DNA of 64,000 nt from Prionace glauca (lineage: Eukaryota; Chordata; Chondrichthyes; Carcharhiniformes; Carcharhinidae), in assembly GCA_037974335.1 (NCBI GenBank), contig CM075760.1:50734119-50798118 (forward strand). The letters are read 5' to 3'. A program made the position numbers and the translations under genes. Shown here piece by piece: positions 9,606-21,345 of this stretch; the first letter of the stretch is position 1, and every line of letters starts with the position of its first letter. Under the pieces are notes generated by a model. The model searched no databases. It worked only from the letters and a program-made list of their open reading frames with translations, and had not been told where the DNA came from.

Positions 9606-10200
9606 GGCAGTCTTGGGTTGTAATCACGGGATTGCTTCCTGTGCCACCTATCCACTGTCATCTCTTGAAGTAACTCTCCCCAATCTATCAAGGCCAACTC
9701 ACGTCTCATATCCTCATAGGTTTCTTAAGATATTGCACCTTGTCTCCGAATCAACTACTTCATTCTCCAGTTTGATTTTAAAAAATCTTATCATGTTACG
9801 GTCGCTCATCCTGAAGGGGTCTGGTACAATTGGATTGGCAACGATTCCCTTCTCAGTACACAGTACCCAGTATCAGCTGGCCTGCTATCCAGTTGGTTCC
9901 TCCAGATATTGGTCAATTAAACCATCCTGTATACATTCCAGGAAGTCCTCTTTTGCGGCATTGTGGCTAATTTGATTTGCTCAATCTATGTGCAAATTAA
10001 AATCATCCATGATCACCAATACTCCCTTATCACATGCATCTCTAATTTTGTGTTTAAGGCCATTCCCAACATCATCACTGCAGTTTGGAGGTCCATATAT
10101 GACATCCACTAATGTTTTTTGCCCCTTGGCGATGGGGGGGCAGTGTAGAATTCTTCATATGAGCCCCTTGATTTTAGTTTACTACAATGTGTAGACTAGA
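9606..10200 (-). mobile_element. LINE-like endonuclease-region fragment, inverted to its neighbour
   Basis: Reverse-strand translation shows MDDFNLHID (the GDFN-type motif of apurinic-like endonucleases) and NPIVPDPFRMSDRNMIRF (SDH-type motif SDR here). Interrupted by stops. Together with 9,345-9,605 it may represent a 5'-inverted insertion of one element. Confidence 0.45.
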
Positions 10201-10419
10201 TTGAGATGCCTTCTATATAGTGAGAATTCACAATGTACGAGTCTCACAACTTTGCTCCAAGTGGGCTGATACTCTTTGAGCCTGGGAGAGCACATTTCCA
10301 CTGAAATGATCCACAAAAGCTGATGAAGGACATTTATTTAATCCTGGACAGTAAATAGTGTTTTTTCTACCACTACAGATAGGCCTAAAATAAATACATT
10401 TTCCCTGTTCCATTGAGTC

Positions 10420-10655
10420 TACAGCACAGGGCCAGGCCAGTCGGCTCAGTCAGTCTGTGTCAGTGTTTATGTTCCACATGACCCTCCACCCACCCCTCTC
10501 CATCTCCTCCCATCAGCATATCCTTCTATTCCTTCCTCCCTCATGCATGTATCCAGCTTCCCCTTCAGTGTATTCATGCTGTTCACCTCAGTCACTCGCT
10601 GTGGTGATGAGTCTGTCATTCTCACCACTCGCTGGATAAAGAACTTTTCCTGTTA
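10420..10655 (-). mobile_element. CR1 LINE 3' end, diverged
   Basis: Reverse strand gives FFIQRVVRMTDSSPQRVTEV then MNTLKGKLDTCMREEGIE and the tail ggcctggccctgtgctgtag. 10,201-10,420 shows nothing recognisable. Confidence 0.65.
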
Positions 10656-10955
10656 GAGCTTATTTATTAGTCACAAGTAGGCTTACGTTAACACTGCAGT
10701 GAAGTTGTTATGTAAACCCCCTTGTCCTCCCACTCTGGCTGCTGGTCGGGTACACTGAGGGAGAAATTAGCATGGCTAATGCACCTAACCAGCACATCTT
10801 TTTGGACTGTGGGAGGAAACTGGAGCACCTGGAGGAAACCCACGCAGACACAGAAAGAACATGCAAACTCCACACAACAGAGACCCAAGCCAGGAATCGA
10901 ACCCGGGTCCCTGTGCTATGAGGCAGCAGTGCTAACCCACTGTGCTGCCCTCGAA
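10656..10955 (-). mobile_element. tRNA-headed SINE (HE1-like), near full length
   Basis: Reverse strand: head with ggcagcacagtgggttagca, cactgctgcctcatagcaca, ggttcgattcctggcttggg; core gtttgcatgttctttctgtg and ccagtttcctcccacagtcc; 3' end cagtgttaacgtaagcctac. Same family as 4,505-4,820. Confidence 0.8.
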
Positions 10956-11019
10956 ATCACTACTGGATTATTGAACCCCTTCGTAATTGTAAGGTCAGGG
11001 GGGTGGGAACTCCAGCACG

Positions 11020-11370
11020 CGGACAAAGAACATAGAACTTATAGCGCAGTACAGGCACTTCGGCCCTCAATGGTTCCACTGGTTGGCGCAACAATCTAAT
11101 GACCCTCTAACCTAAACTATTCCAATGTTATCCATATGTCTATCCACTGACCATTTGAACGCCCTTAAAGTTGGCGAGTCCACAACTGCTGCAGGCATGA
11201 CCTTACTACCCTCTGAGTAAAGAACCTACCTCTGATATCCATCCTATAGTTACCAGCCATTTATTTAAAGCTATGACCCCTTGTGTTAGCCATCACCATC
11301 CGAGGTAAAAGGCTCACACTATCCACTGTATCCAATCTATTGATCATCTTGTATGCCTCATGGGACATGG
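11020..11370 (-). mobile_element. CR1 LINE 3' portion
   Basis: Antisense tail aacatagaacttatagcgca, gtacaggcacttcggccctc, then reverse-strand coding traces up to an RLFPRMVMANTRGHSF block. Same subfamily as the insertion at 32,145-32,365 (shared ggttccactggtcggcgcaa). Confidence 0.75.
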
Positions 11371-11680
11371 GAGCCCTGCCCCCACCCATTGCCCCCCTGC
11401 CAGGAGCCGCACTCCCACCCATTGCTCCCTCCCCTTCTGGGAGCCCCACCCCCACCCATAGTTCCCCTCGCCTCCCAGAAGCCCTGCCCCCACCCACTGT
11501 TCCCCTTCCCCTTTCCCTCCCACTCTGGGGCCCTGCCCCCACTCATTATTCCCCTCCCATTCTGAGAGACCCGCCCCCACCCATTGTTTCCCTCCACCTC
11601 CCCCTCCTGGGACCCCCTCCCCCACCCATTGTTCCCCTTCCCCTCCTCGAGCCAAGGTTTCTGCTCATGCGGCTGGTGGC
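11370..11680. repeat. C-rich minisatellite
   Basis: About eight imperfect 36-42-base units with ccctgcccccacccattgtt and cccctcccctcctgggagcc. Long open frames across it are compositional. Confidence 0.75.
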
Positions 11681-11900
11681 TCCGCCCAGAGTGAGAAGCC
11701 GCTCGGTGATCTCCCCCCTCCCCCCCAGCCCAGGACTGCGCATGTCCAAAGGAAGAAGGGAATCTGCACATGTTCGGGGCTGTGCCCAACCTCTGTGACC
11801 GGCAAGCTTAGATGTGAACCAATAGGAGAGTTGGAGGATTGGAAAATCTCTAGTCCTCCAGCGAATTGAACTGCAGGCTTTGGGTGAACGAAGATTGATC
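11680..11900. promoter_or_regulatory. Promoter-like patch related to 8,290-8,665
   Basis: Holds gctccgcccagag (GC box), gactgcgcatgtcc (NRF-1-like), gaaccaataggag (CCAAT) and agtcctccagcgaattgaac, the last resembling ggtcctccaaccaatcggag at about 8,333. No coding exon follows. Confidence 0.35.
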
Positions 11901-12049
11901 CTCAGAAAACCTAGAACTTCCACCTCTCTCTCACATCTCTGAGTAAAGCACTCCCCCATTTCCATTTCTTATTAATTTCTAGTTCTGTAATATATTACTG
12001 CAGCTACATTATATATTTCCAGTCATAAACTCATTGCAGCACAGAAGAA

Positions 12050-13075
12050 GCTAATTGGGTAACCTTGAGGAGAGTCTGAGGGGGACACTGGGACTGTGGG
12101 ACTGACAGTGAGCACCTTGAGGTGGGTCTGAGGGGGACACTGGGACTGTGGGACTGACAGTGAGCACCTTGAGGTGAGTCTGAGGGGGACACTGAGACTG
12201 TGGGACTGATAGTGAGCACCTTGAGGAGAGTGTGAGAGGGGGACACTGGGACAGGAAAACAGCACCTTGTGAGAGGGGGTCACTGGGACACCAAGAGAGG
12301 CAAGCAATGCCTTGAGCAGAGTGTGAGAGGGGCGATCACTGGGACACCAGGGCAGAGAGTTTGCACCTTGAGGAGATTATGAGGGGAGGGCACTAGGATA
12401 CTATGACAGACAGTCAGCTCCTTGAGGAGAGTATTCGAGAGGCTTACTGTGACACCAGGGCAGAGTGTTAGCACCTTGAGGAAAGTGTGAGAGGGGGACA
12501 CTGAGACAGACAGTCAGACCCCCCCCCCCACAGAAGCATGTGGGGGTCACTGTGACAGTGGCATAGACAGTCAGCACCTTAAGGAAAGTGTGGGAGGTGT
12601 AAACTGGGGCAGACAGTCAGCACCTTGAGCAGAGTGGGAGAAGGGACACTGGGACAGACGCTCAGCACCTGGAGGAGAGTGTGAGAGGGGGAAACTGGGG
12701 CAGACACTCAGCACCTGGAGGAGAGTGTGAGAGGGGGAAACTGGGGCAGACACTCAGCACCTGGAGGAGAGTGTGAGAGGGGGACACTGGGACAGACACT
12801 CAGCACCTGGAGGAGAGTGTGAGAGGGGGAAACTGGGACAAACATTCAGCACCTGGAGGAGAGTGTGAGAGGGGGAAACTGGGACAGACTGTCAGCACCC
12901 TGAGGAGAGTGTGAGAGGGGGAAACTGGGACAGATACTCAGCACCTGGAGGAGAGTGCGAGAAGGGTAAAACTGGGACAGACTGTCAGCACCTTGAGGAG
13001 AGTGTGAGAGGGGGAAACTGGGACACTGGGACAGACGCTCAGCACCTTGAGAAGAGTGTGAGAGGGGCACAAAGA
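12050..13075. repeat. Minisatellite, about twenty 46-52-bp units
   Basis: Units of the form cagcaccttgaggagagtgt / gagagggggacactgggaca / gacact. The 5' units (12,050-12,240) are about 52 bases; the later ones settle to about 46. A C9 run interrupts at about 12,521. Confidence 0.85.
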
Positions 13076-13239
13076 GGATTCAAGCCACAGGTGGATTTAT
13101 GTAGCAATGGAACTGGGACCGTTTGTTTATGTCCTGTGGTGCTGAGGATTCTCTTCAATATCGACTCAGTTGTCAGGGAACACAACTCTTTCTGCCAGAC
13201 CATTGGATGATGGGTAATGTGGGCACTGTCCTAACGCAT

Positions 13240-13870
13240 AAGAACATAAGAAATGGGAGCAGCAGTAGGCCTTCGAGCCTGCCCTGCCATTCGACAAGAT
13301 CATGGCTGATCTGAAGTGAATCAATTCCACTTTCCCGCTTTCTCCCCATAACCCTTAATTCCCTTGTCTATCAGAAATCTATCTACCCATGACTTAAATG
13401 TATTCAGCGAGGTAGCCTCCACATTTCAATGGGCAGAGAATTCTAGAGATTCACCACCCTTTGAGTGAAGAAGTTCCTCCTCAACTCCGATCTAAACTGT
13501 CCTCCCCCCATTATTTTGAGGCTGTGCCCTCTAGTCCTGCTGTCCTTTCTAAGCGGGAAGAAACTCTCTACCTCTACCCTATCGATCCCCTTCATTATCT
13601 TATGAGATCCCCCCTCAGCCTTCTAAACTCTAATGAATACAGACACAGTCTATTAAATCTCTCCTCATAGGTTAACCCCCTCATCTCTGGTATCAGCCCA
13701 GTGAACCTTCTCTGCACTCCCTCCAAGGCCAATATATCCTTCCACAAGTACGCCGATCAAAACTGCACACGGTATTCCTGTTGCAGCCTCACCAGTACCC
13801 TCTACAGCAACGCATCAAATATTGCTCAAGTTCATGCAATGCACAAATTCCTGACTGATGGAGGGTGGTC
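13240..13870 (-). mobile_element. CR1 LINE 3' portion (young subfamily)
   Basis: Antisense tail cataagaacataagaaatgg, agcagcagtaggccttcgag, then reverse coding for FFTQRVVNL-type and SLLFEYLHLK-type blocks up to the CNWSTYLWKDIL region. Same subfamily as 35,651-37,494 but with more substitutions. Confidence 0.85.
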
Positions 13871-13899
13871 CATTTTTAGAATTCAACACCTGCAGAATG

Positions 13900-14560
13900 C
13901 CTGATGTCAAGAAAGAGGTGTGAAGTTTCTCCACTCTTCTCCTTGTGTTTGATTAACTCATCCTGTGTATGGCCATCCATTTTGAATGAGCATCTACCAA
14001 TATCAGGAACACAGACCCCATGAACGGTCCGGCACTGTCCATGTCTACGGCCAACCCAAGTGTAAAGAATAGTGACTGGTGACTGTTCTGCCCTTGTTGA
14101 TATTGCCAACACTGACACACAAGCAAATATCTGTATCCATACCTGGCCACCAGACGTGGCAATTTGGAGGATCGTCAGTTTGCCACTCCTGGGTGGCCTT
14201 GGTAAAGTTCGGCCGGGTTGGGATGGTGTCTCAGGATGACACTCTTGAACCCCATAGGAGTATGCCATCTTCCACAGTCAGCTGTTCTCTGCCACTCCAA
14301 TATGGGTGCAATTCTGCTGTAACAGCCTTTTGGTTACCCCCATCAGCTCTTACGTCTTCAGTTTATTCAGGACTGGGTAAGTTTGCCTCCACAGCCAAAT
14401 ATTATTGGCTGCTGCTGGGAGAATTTTGAAAAATTTCATGATTACTGTCTCTTCCATTGGGGATGTGACCAGTTGTCTGTTAATTGTAACCAGCTCAAGA
14501 TATCTGCCTTCGCGACTCGGCCTCCTAGTCACCCGTGTTCAGAGGGCAATTAAGTGTCAA
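13900..14560 (-). mobile_element. Ty3/gypsy LTR retrotransposon fossil, integrase region
   Basis: Reverse-strand similarity to the linker between RNase H and integrase, the integrase zinc-binding part and the start of the integrase core (a SAGPFMGSVFLILVDAHSKW block). No LTRs are seen. It is short, truncated at both ends and broken by several lesions; it looks old. Confidence 0.75.
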
Positions 14561-14584
14561 CCACATTGTTGCGGCCCTGGAGTC

Positions 14585-14815
14585 ACGGTTAGGCCTGACC
14601 ACGGAAGGACAACAGATTTCCTTTCCTGGGACATTGGTGAACCAGTTGGGGTTTTCCCGACAATCAACAATTTTTTTATGGTCACCAGCGGATTCTAAAC
14701 TCCTGATCTATTTATTCAAATTCCACCATCTGCTGTGACGAGATTGGAACCCGGATGCCCAATACATTAGCTGAGTTTCTGTATTAATAGTCGAGTGATA
14801 AAACCACCTGTCCAC
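14585..14815 (-). mobile_element. tRNA-derived SINE, second family
   Basis: Reverse strand starts with ggtggttttatcactcgact, attaatacagaaactc and continues to gcatccgggttccaatctcg (B box), then aatttgaataaatagatcag and gggaaaggaaatctgttgtc. The same family lies at 31,318-31,595 (+) and 55,610-55,900 (+). Confidence 0.65.
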
Positions 14816-14989
14816 ATCCTGAGTGTACACATCCTGAGTTCTGGTAACCAAGACACTCCATATTATATACATCTGCAGAGCTCCTGGAGTGGACAGCATT
14901 AACTGCCTCAATCAGGGAGCTCATATTCCAATAACTCCACCTGATGGTTATCGGTAAAGTCTTTAAATATGTCTCTCCGTCACTTTCTG

Positions 14990-14993
14990 TGCT

Positions 14994-15046
<53 letters not shown>

Positions 15047-15440
15047 GTCTTTTGTTCTTGTTGTTTCCATTATACTCATTCAGTCTCACTGTTTCCCATT
15101 CATTTCCGCTCTCTGTCTCTATATCTGTTTCTTTCTGCCTCTGGCTATTTCCCTTTGCCCCACTTTTTGTCTCCCATTTTCCCTTCCTCTCCCTTTCCCT
15201 CTTTTATTACAACCCCCAGTTTGTCTTCTTCTGTCTCTCTTTCTCCTTCTCTGTATATCACCTTCATCATTTTCTCCACTCTCTATCCCTGTCTCTCTCG
15301 CTCTGTAAGAGTCTCTCTCTGTTTCTGTTCTTTCTCTCTCTCTGTCTGTTTCTTTCTCTGTCCCTGTTAGAAACTCTTTCTTTGTGTTTTTCCCTCTCTC
15401 TGCCAATCTCTCTCTCTATCACTCTCATTGCTGTTAATAT
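14990..15440. repeat. TC/CA microsatellite and pyrimidine-rich tract
   Basis: A (TC)n-(AC)n core at about 14,994-15,042 followed by about 400 bases of TCTCTNTNTC-rich DNA. Long frames here are compositional. Confidence 0.85.
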
Positions 15441-15548
15441 TGTCCCCTCTCTCTCTACCTGTAACTATTTCTGCTTCTGCAAGGGTGTTTTGTTTTCAAT
15501 ATGAATTGCAACAGAAACAGTCATGGAACTTGTGGTTGCAGTTTCCTG

Positions 15549-16450
15549 TCAGGGTTTATTGAGTTGAAGCATTGCAGTAAGGGGGTATTTCAGGAGATCT
15601 TTTAACTGCTGTCTGAAGTGAGTCTGTGTCACAGCGTAAATGGCTGTATTTGTGCAGCAACTTGTGAGTTGCAGCATAAAGCCCAATTCCAAAACAATCA
15701 GATGTAACCTTACTGATTGATAGCCCAAATTATACATCCGAATCCATATGGTATAAACCATTAATGTCGACCATAAGAGGATGAAATTGGCTGAGATAAC
15801 AAACAGTAAAGTGATGGATTTTCTTCGACTCTCCATCTCTGGGTCACTTGGGGTCTCCCCACTGCTGTGAGCCCGGAGTCTCCTGCGGGCTCTGCTGCTC
15901 ACAAAAATGTGTCTGACGATGAGAGCATTGAGCAGCAGAATCAGGACGAATGGGACACACGGGGTTAGAATGTTGTGGAGGAACTCGATTGTTCCCCAGA
16001 CCGGAGATTCTGCAGCTTCCCATGAGAAGCGACAAAACCAGGGATTGTTCATCAACCCATATCGATTTAATAACATAAAATACCAGGAAACATTTTTTAA
16101 ACAGCTCAGCACTGTCACTGTTCCCAGAACCACAGCCGCTGATTTCTCAGTGCAATATTTACTTTTCAGCTTCGAGCAGCAAATGGCCACAAATCGATCA
16201 AAGGTGAAAGTGACGGTGAACCAGACGGAACAGTCAGTGGCTGCATAAAGCAGGACGGCGTGGATGTTACACACGGGGAATGACAGTAGGAAATAAAAGT
16301 GTTCCCAATACACAATGGGAATGTGTCTCAATATCAGGTCGAGGATAATGACGAGCAGATCTCCCGCTGACATGGCCACCAGGTAACGAGTGATACATTT
16401 GGACAAACCACAGTTTCTGCTCATCAACGTCACAATTGTCATTATGTTCA
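15549..16450 (-). CDS. GPR139-like class A GPCR, exon 2 (main coding exon)
   Basis: Encodes about 300 residues from late TM1 to the C terminus of a rhodopsin-class receptor, acting at the plasma membrane. After the splice site it reads VNIMTIVTLMSRNCGLSKC, then ITRYLVAMSAGDLLVII (TM2, conserved D), a TM3 end FTFDRFVAICC (DRF in place of DRY), KYCTEKSAAVVLGTVTVL (TM4), a second extracellular loop with NPWFC, TM5, RRKSITLLFVISANFILLW (TM6) and CTNTAIYAVTQTHFRQQLK (NTAIY for NPxxY). The blocks CGLSKCITRY and YCTEKSAAVV mark it as GPR139/GPR142-like. The 3' acceptor tacttccttcctggcag ends at 16,451 and the exon is phase 1, matching exon 1 at 21,743. No stop interrupts it. The ligand cannot be inferred; this family is large in cartilaginous fish. 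Confidence 0.88.
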
Positions 16451-16544
16451 CTGCCAGGAAGGAAGTAAGGAATAAAATTAGACATGAATCAGGGGAATAA
16501 GTTACCATTTAAACTGCAGGTTCAACAATTTTTTAAATGTGCAC

Positions 16545-16740
16545 ACACACTGAATGAGTTTTTTTTTTATAATCCAGCACATCTTTTGGAGTGTGAGAGG
16601 AAAGTGGAGCATCTGGAGGAAACCCATGCAGACACGGAGATAAGGTCCAAACTCAACACAAACAGTGACCCAAGCCTGGAATTGAACCCAGATTTCTGAT
16701 GCTGTGAGTCAGCACTGCGAACCACTGTTATCCAACAGCA
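16545..16740 (-). mobile_element. tRNA-headed SINE, 3'-truncated copy
   Basis: Reverse strand: aacagtggttcgcagtgctg, gttcaattccaggcttgggt, gtttccagatgctccacttt and ctctcacactccaaaagatg. Lies in the receptor intron. 16,740-17,035 shows nothing recognisable apart from an isolated atgcaaat at 16,856. Confidence 0.65.
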
Positions 16741-17034
16741 GATTTTATGAAATTGGGCACAAAATATGGAGGCAGAGTAAAATTACACTCAGAGCCTCTC
16801 CACAAAATTCACAAAGGAACAGACACCGATCAGTAGGCAAGAGCATACTTTTAGAATGCAAATGAGGGTGAGCACACAAGGGAAGCTGGACAGGATGGCA
16901 CCTACAGGAAGTAAATTTTTTTTAAAAAATCCCACCCCATCAAAATCAGCACTTCTAAAACAGTCAAACAACCCATGGAGACACCTAAAATTAGCATAGT
17001 TAAGGAAACGTCCCTGGCCCTTTAAACATCTTTG

Positions 17035-17615
17035 GAGATCAATGACACATTTTAGAAGACCCTTGTCAGGCCTCATTTAGAGTATTGTGCGCAGTTCTGG
17101 TCGCCTCACTATAGGAAAGATGTAGAAGCTATTGAGAGGGTACAGAGGAGATTTACAAGGATGTTGCCTAGACTGGGAGGCATGCCTTATGAAGTTAGGT
17201 TGAGGAAGCTGGGACTCTTTTCCCTGGAGAGATGAAGGTTGAGAGGCGACCTGATAGAAATTTACAAAATGTTTAGAGGAATAGATAGGGTGGACTCCCA
17301 GAGGCTATTTCCCCGGGTTGAAATGGTTGCTACAAGAGGACTCAGATTTAAGGTACAGGGAGGGAAGTTCAGAAGTGATGTTAGGGGTAAGTTTTTCACT
17401 CAGAGGGTGGTGAGTGAATGGAATCGGCTGCCGTCAGTGGTTGTGGAGGCGAACTCGCTGGGGTCTTTTAAAAGACTTCTGGATGAGTATATGGGGTTTA
17501 ATGAGATTGAGGGTTATAGATAGGTCTGTAGGTTGGTAGGTGTTGATGTGATCGGCGCAACTCGTGGGCCGAAGGGCCTGTTTGTGCTGTAGTGTTCTAT
17601 GTTTTATGTTCTACA
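17035..17615 (+). mobile_element. CR1 LINE 3' portion
   Basis: Begins in LVRPHLEYCVQFW-type sequence (agacccttgtcaggcctcat), continues GDLIEIYKMFRGIDRVDSQR and FTQRVVSEWNRLPSVVVEAN, and ends gggccgaagggcctgtttgt, gtgctgtagtgttctatg. In the receptor intron, opposite to the receptor. Same subfamily as 18,885-20,095. Confidence 0.85.
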
Positions 17616-18884
17616 CCTAATGGTTCAAACCTCTGAGATTCTAGACCATTAATAACCAATCAGACAAAAATGATTAACACACACTGAAAAGAATTGCCCC
17701 AACACTCGAAAACATCAAGACAGGATGGCTGAAGTCAAATACTGTAAATAAAGTATTAACATTTGAATCGCATACGACACCGAAGATCAGGTATAACTGT
17801 GGCCCGATACGGTGGGTGTTTAGTATGCTTTCGGGACAGTCTGATTGTATGACCTGACTGTGCCTCCGTCGACGAAAAAGAAAATAAAGCTGTGCCGTTA
17901 TTGAACTACACCCTGAGTCCATAATAGTCGTTTCACCCACTCGCACTAACACCACTGTGCCAATATGATGCTCCATGTTAGGTACAAAATGGTGTACATT
18001 TTGGAAAGAGTTTTCCGGGTGTCCTCAAAATTGACCCTCACTCAGCTCTAGGTAAATAGTCTTTCTACCTTATGGGGGATTTGGAGTGTGAGAAGGCTGT
18101 GGAGGTAACTCTGACAGAAAATTCAGAGTGGAGTCCTGTAAGCAGTAATCTGTCACCTTTCAGATAGCTACTGACAAGCCCTGCAGCAGAGCTGCTACCA
18201 AACAGTGCTGGTTTTACCCTTTCCTCTGGACACTACCAGCAGTTGGCAGAGAGAGATCCTAATGCCTCGACCGTTCAGAATCTCTATAATATTTACAAAT
18301 GATTATATCCTGTAGGGGAGACCACAGCATTGTGGCCACTGAACGCACAACACTGGAAGAAATAATAATCTCACACTCGAATGACACAGAGGGTTTGCTT
18401 TCAAAGCATCAGGGTTCAGTGTATAGCTACCTTTCATAGTGCCCAGTGTATTATTTTTTGCTGCCTACTGAACCAGGGAAGTGCAGTGAGTCCTCTCTCA
18501 GTCGGAAAGTCGCTGATCCATGCGCCAAGTAAAAAAAAAACTCAAACCAAGGCCGCTGCCAAAGAAAAACCAAGCAGCCTGCCTTAATGACTATTCTCCA
18601 GTGACACATTTGTCCAATATTATATGATGCACCAGGACGTTAGTTATGGCAAGAATCAGTTCCAACCTCCCAGATTGCTTGGATCCACTACAGTTCACCT
18701 ATCTCCGCAACAGGTCCGCAGATGTCATTACCGTGTCCGTATAGCCTGCACCTTTAAAATAAAACCCGAAGTCACTCGAGCTTATCCCCTCTATTTTGTT
18801 TTCTGTGAATCTATGATCTGATGTAAGTTGGCCAGATGGTAGCAGGCACAGCACAGCTTCCCAGTGGAATACGTATTCTGGACA

Positions 18885-20095
18885 ATTGCCAAGTAAACCC
18901 TTAACTATCTTGGCTGGACACATTGATGAAGGAAGAATGGTGGATGTGGTTTACATGGACTATAGCAAGGTGTTTGATAAGGTCCCCCATGCAAGATTTC
19001 TTGCGAAGGTGAGAGGGCATGGGATCCAAGGGGCTTTGGCTTTGTGGACCCAGAACTGGCTTGCCTGCAGAAGGCAGAGAGTGATTGTGGATGGGTCTTT
19101 TTCTGCATGGAGGTCGGTCACCAGTGGAGTGCCCCAGGGATCTATTCTAGGACCCTTGCTGTTTGTCATTTTCATAAATGACCTAGATGAGGAAGTGGAG
19201 GGATGGGTTAGGAAGTTCGCCGACGATACGAAGGTTGGTGGTGTTGTGGATAGTCTGGAGGGATGTCAGAAGTTGCAGCGTGACATAAATAGGATGCAAG
19301 ACTGGGCGGAGAAGTGGCAGCTGGACTTCAACACGGATAAATGTGTAGTGGTCCATTTTGGCAGGACCAAAAGGATGCAGGAGTGCAATGTCAAGGGTAG
19401 CAGTCTTAGCTGAAGGGTTGAACGGCAGAAGGATCTTGGGGTCTGGGTCCGTAGGACTCTTAAATAGGCCTCGCAGGTGGATGGTGTACTGGCCTTCATT
19501 AATCGAGGCATTGAGTTTAGGAGTCAGGAGGTAATGCTGCAACTTTATAGGACCCTTGTCAGACCCCACTTGGAGTACTGTGTGCAGTTCTGGTCGGCTT
19601 ACTACAGGAAGGATGTGGAAGCTATTGAGAGGGTGCAGAGAAGATTTACAAGGACATTGCCTGGATTGGGAGGCATGCCTTATGAAGATAGGTTGAGGGA
19701 GCTAGGTCTCTTCTCCCTGGAGAGACAAAGGTTGAGAGGCGACCTTATAGAAGTTTTGTAAAATGTTGAGAGGAATAGATAGGGTGGATTCTCGGAGGCT
19801 ATTTCCCACGGTTGAAATGGTTGATACGAGAGGACACAGGTTTAAGGTGCTGGGAAGCAAGTACAGAGGAGATGTTCGGGGTAAGTTTTTCACTCAGAGG
19901 GTGGTGAGTGAGTGGAATCGGCTGCCGTCAGTGGTGGTAGAGGGGAACTCGCTGGGGTCATTTAAAAGACTTCTGGATGAGTATATGGGATCTAATAGCA
20001 TTGGAAGTTACAGATAATTCTATAGCTTGGTAGGTATGGATGTGATCGGCACAACTTGTGGGTCGAAGGGCCTGTTTGTGCTGTAGTGTTCTATG
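18885..20095 (+). mobile_element. CR1 LINE, RT palm to 3' end
   Basis: Opens with the RT palm: GRMVDVVYMDYSKVFDKVPH, then [20 protein letters not shown] and KFADDTKVGG (catalytic FADD), followed by WQLDFNTDKCVVVHFGRTKR. A frame break follows near 19,410; a second frame (19,477-19,761) gives FINRGIEFRSQEVMLQLYRT and a third (19,763-20,017) the FFTQRVVSEWNRL block. Ends with the CR1 tail at about 20,095. 5'-truncated inside the RT. 17,616-18,884 beyond the previous LINE shows no gene. Confidence 0.88.
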
Positions 20096-20554
20096 TTCGA
20101 TCAGGGGCACACCAAGTACGATACTACCCAGCCCCCTCCCTCCCTTCCCATTCCCAAGCAGTGCTGCCCTCCACTACGAACCGCACCCCCAGTCCATGCT
20201 CTAATCCATTAATATTCAAAGTTCTGTCTGTCTCCTTAAGTTCATCAAGTCCTAACGTCCACCGCTCTCCGATAATTAATTCAACAGATTCACCACCCAT
20301 TGAGAGAAGTAATCTCTCTCCATGGCTGTCTGAAATCTAACTGCTTCAGGTGATCGGGCTCTGCTTCTGGTTGTACTCCTGGCTCAAGCACTGGTGGATC
20401 TGCCCTGAAGGCAGTTCTGTGTTTTTTTTATATAATCCTAATGACCTGTCAACAACCCTGGACTCAGATTGGCTTGAGGTTGGCAACAACAATAACTTCA
20501 AATAGGTCCCTTTAGCTGTGTGTTTTATTTAAATACATCAGCTGGCATAATGCA

Positions 20555-20840
20555 AAACTATGATGTGGAGATGCTCGCGTTGGACTGGGGTAAGCACAGT
20601 AAGAATTCTCACAACACCAGGTTCAAGTCCAACAGGTTCATTTGGCAGCACAAGCTTTTGGAGAGCTGTCCCTTCATCAGGTGAGTGGAAGCTCTGTTCA
20701 CAAACAGGGCGGTTGGAATGTGAGTCTATAGAGATAATCAAGTCTTCAAGGTACAGACAATGTGAGTGGAGAGATGGCCAAACACAGGTTAAAGAGATGT
20801 GTATTGTCTCCAGTCAGGGCAGTTAATGAGATTTTGAAAA
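20555..20840 (-). mobile_element. Penelope-like 3' end, inverted arm
   Basis: gatgtggagatgctcgcgtt, ggactggggtaagcacagta, cacaacaccaggttcaagtc, then acagggcggttggaatgtga. It abuts the plus-strand copy at 20,841 back to back, a partial inverted head typical of Penelope-like insertions. Confidence 0.7.
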
Positions 20841-21345
20841 CCCAGGTTGTCGATGACCAGGAGTATCCCAGTTGGGGAATACTTCAGCACTCATGGACAC
20901 CCAGCCTCTGATCTTCACGTACGCATTCTCCTAGGCGACCTTCATGACACACGACAGTGCAGGTTCGCTGAACAGAGACTGATAGCCAAGTTCCACACAC
21001 CTGAGGATGGCCTCAACTGGGATCTTGTGTTGATGTCACACTATCTGTAACCCCCACGACTTGCCTGGGTTTGCGAAATCTCACTCACTGTCCTGGCTGG
21101 AGACAATACACACCCCTTTAACCTATGCTTAACCCTTTCTCCACTCACATTGTCTGTGTCTTTCAGACTTGCTTACCTGGAAAGACTCACATTCCAACCA
21201 TTATTTTGTTAATTGAGTTTGTGTCTTTATATGTCCCGTTTTTGAACACAGCTCTTCACACGCCTGAAGAAACAGCAAAATTCCAAAAGCTCATAGTACC
21301 AAATAAGTCTGTTGGACATTAACCTGGTGTTGTGAGACTTCATAC
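20841..21345 (+). mobile_element. Penelope-like element, C-terminal coding and 3' end
   Basis: Encodes VGEYFSTHGHPASDLHVRIL and AEQRLIAKFHTPEDGLNWDL, ending MSHYL and stop near 21,050: the C-terminal part that follows the GIY-YIG endonuclease in this family. The 3' UTR then runs through ccactcacattgtctgtgtc to aacctggtgttgtgagac. 5'-truncated. 21,346-21,742 shows nothing recognisable. Confidence 0.75.

Noticed and set aside
11283-11798. 171-codon proline-rich open frame and overlapping glycine-rich frames
   Set aside because: Minisatellite composition; begins in antisense CR1 sequence and has no coherent protein features.
12050-13075. CRISPR-like regular repeats
   Set aside because: Units are contiguous without unique spacers, and the genome is vertebrate; ordinary minisatellite.
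13900-14560. Retroviral rather than Ty3/gypsy origin for the integrase-like fossil
   Set aside because: The linker and integrase wording matches Ty3/gypsy elements of fish genomes better, and no envelope or LTR trace is present.
16856-16863. Exact octamer ATGCAAAT
   Set aside because: Lies in the receptor intron, far from any Ig promoter, with no accompanying elements; probably chance.
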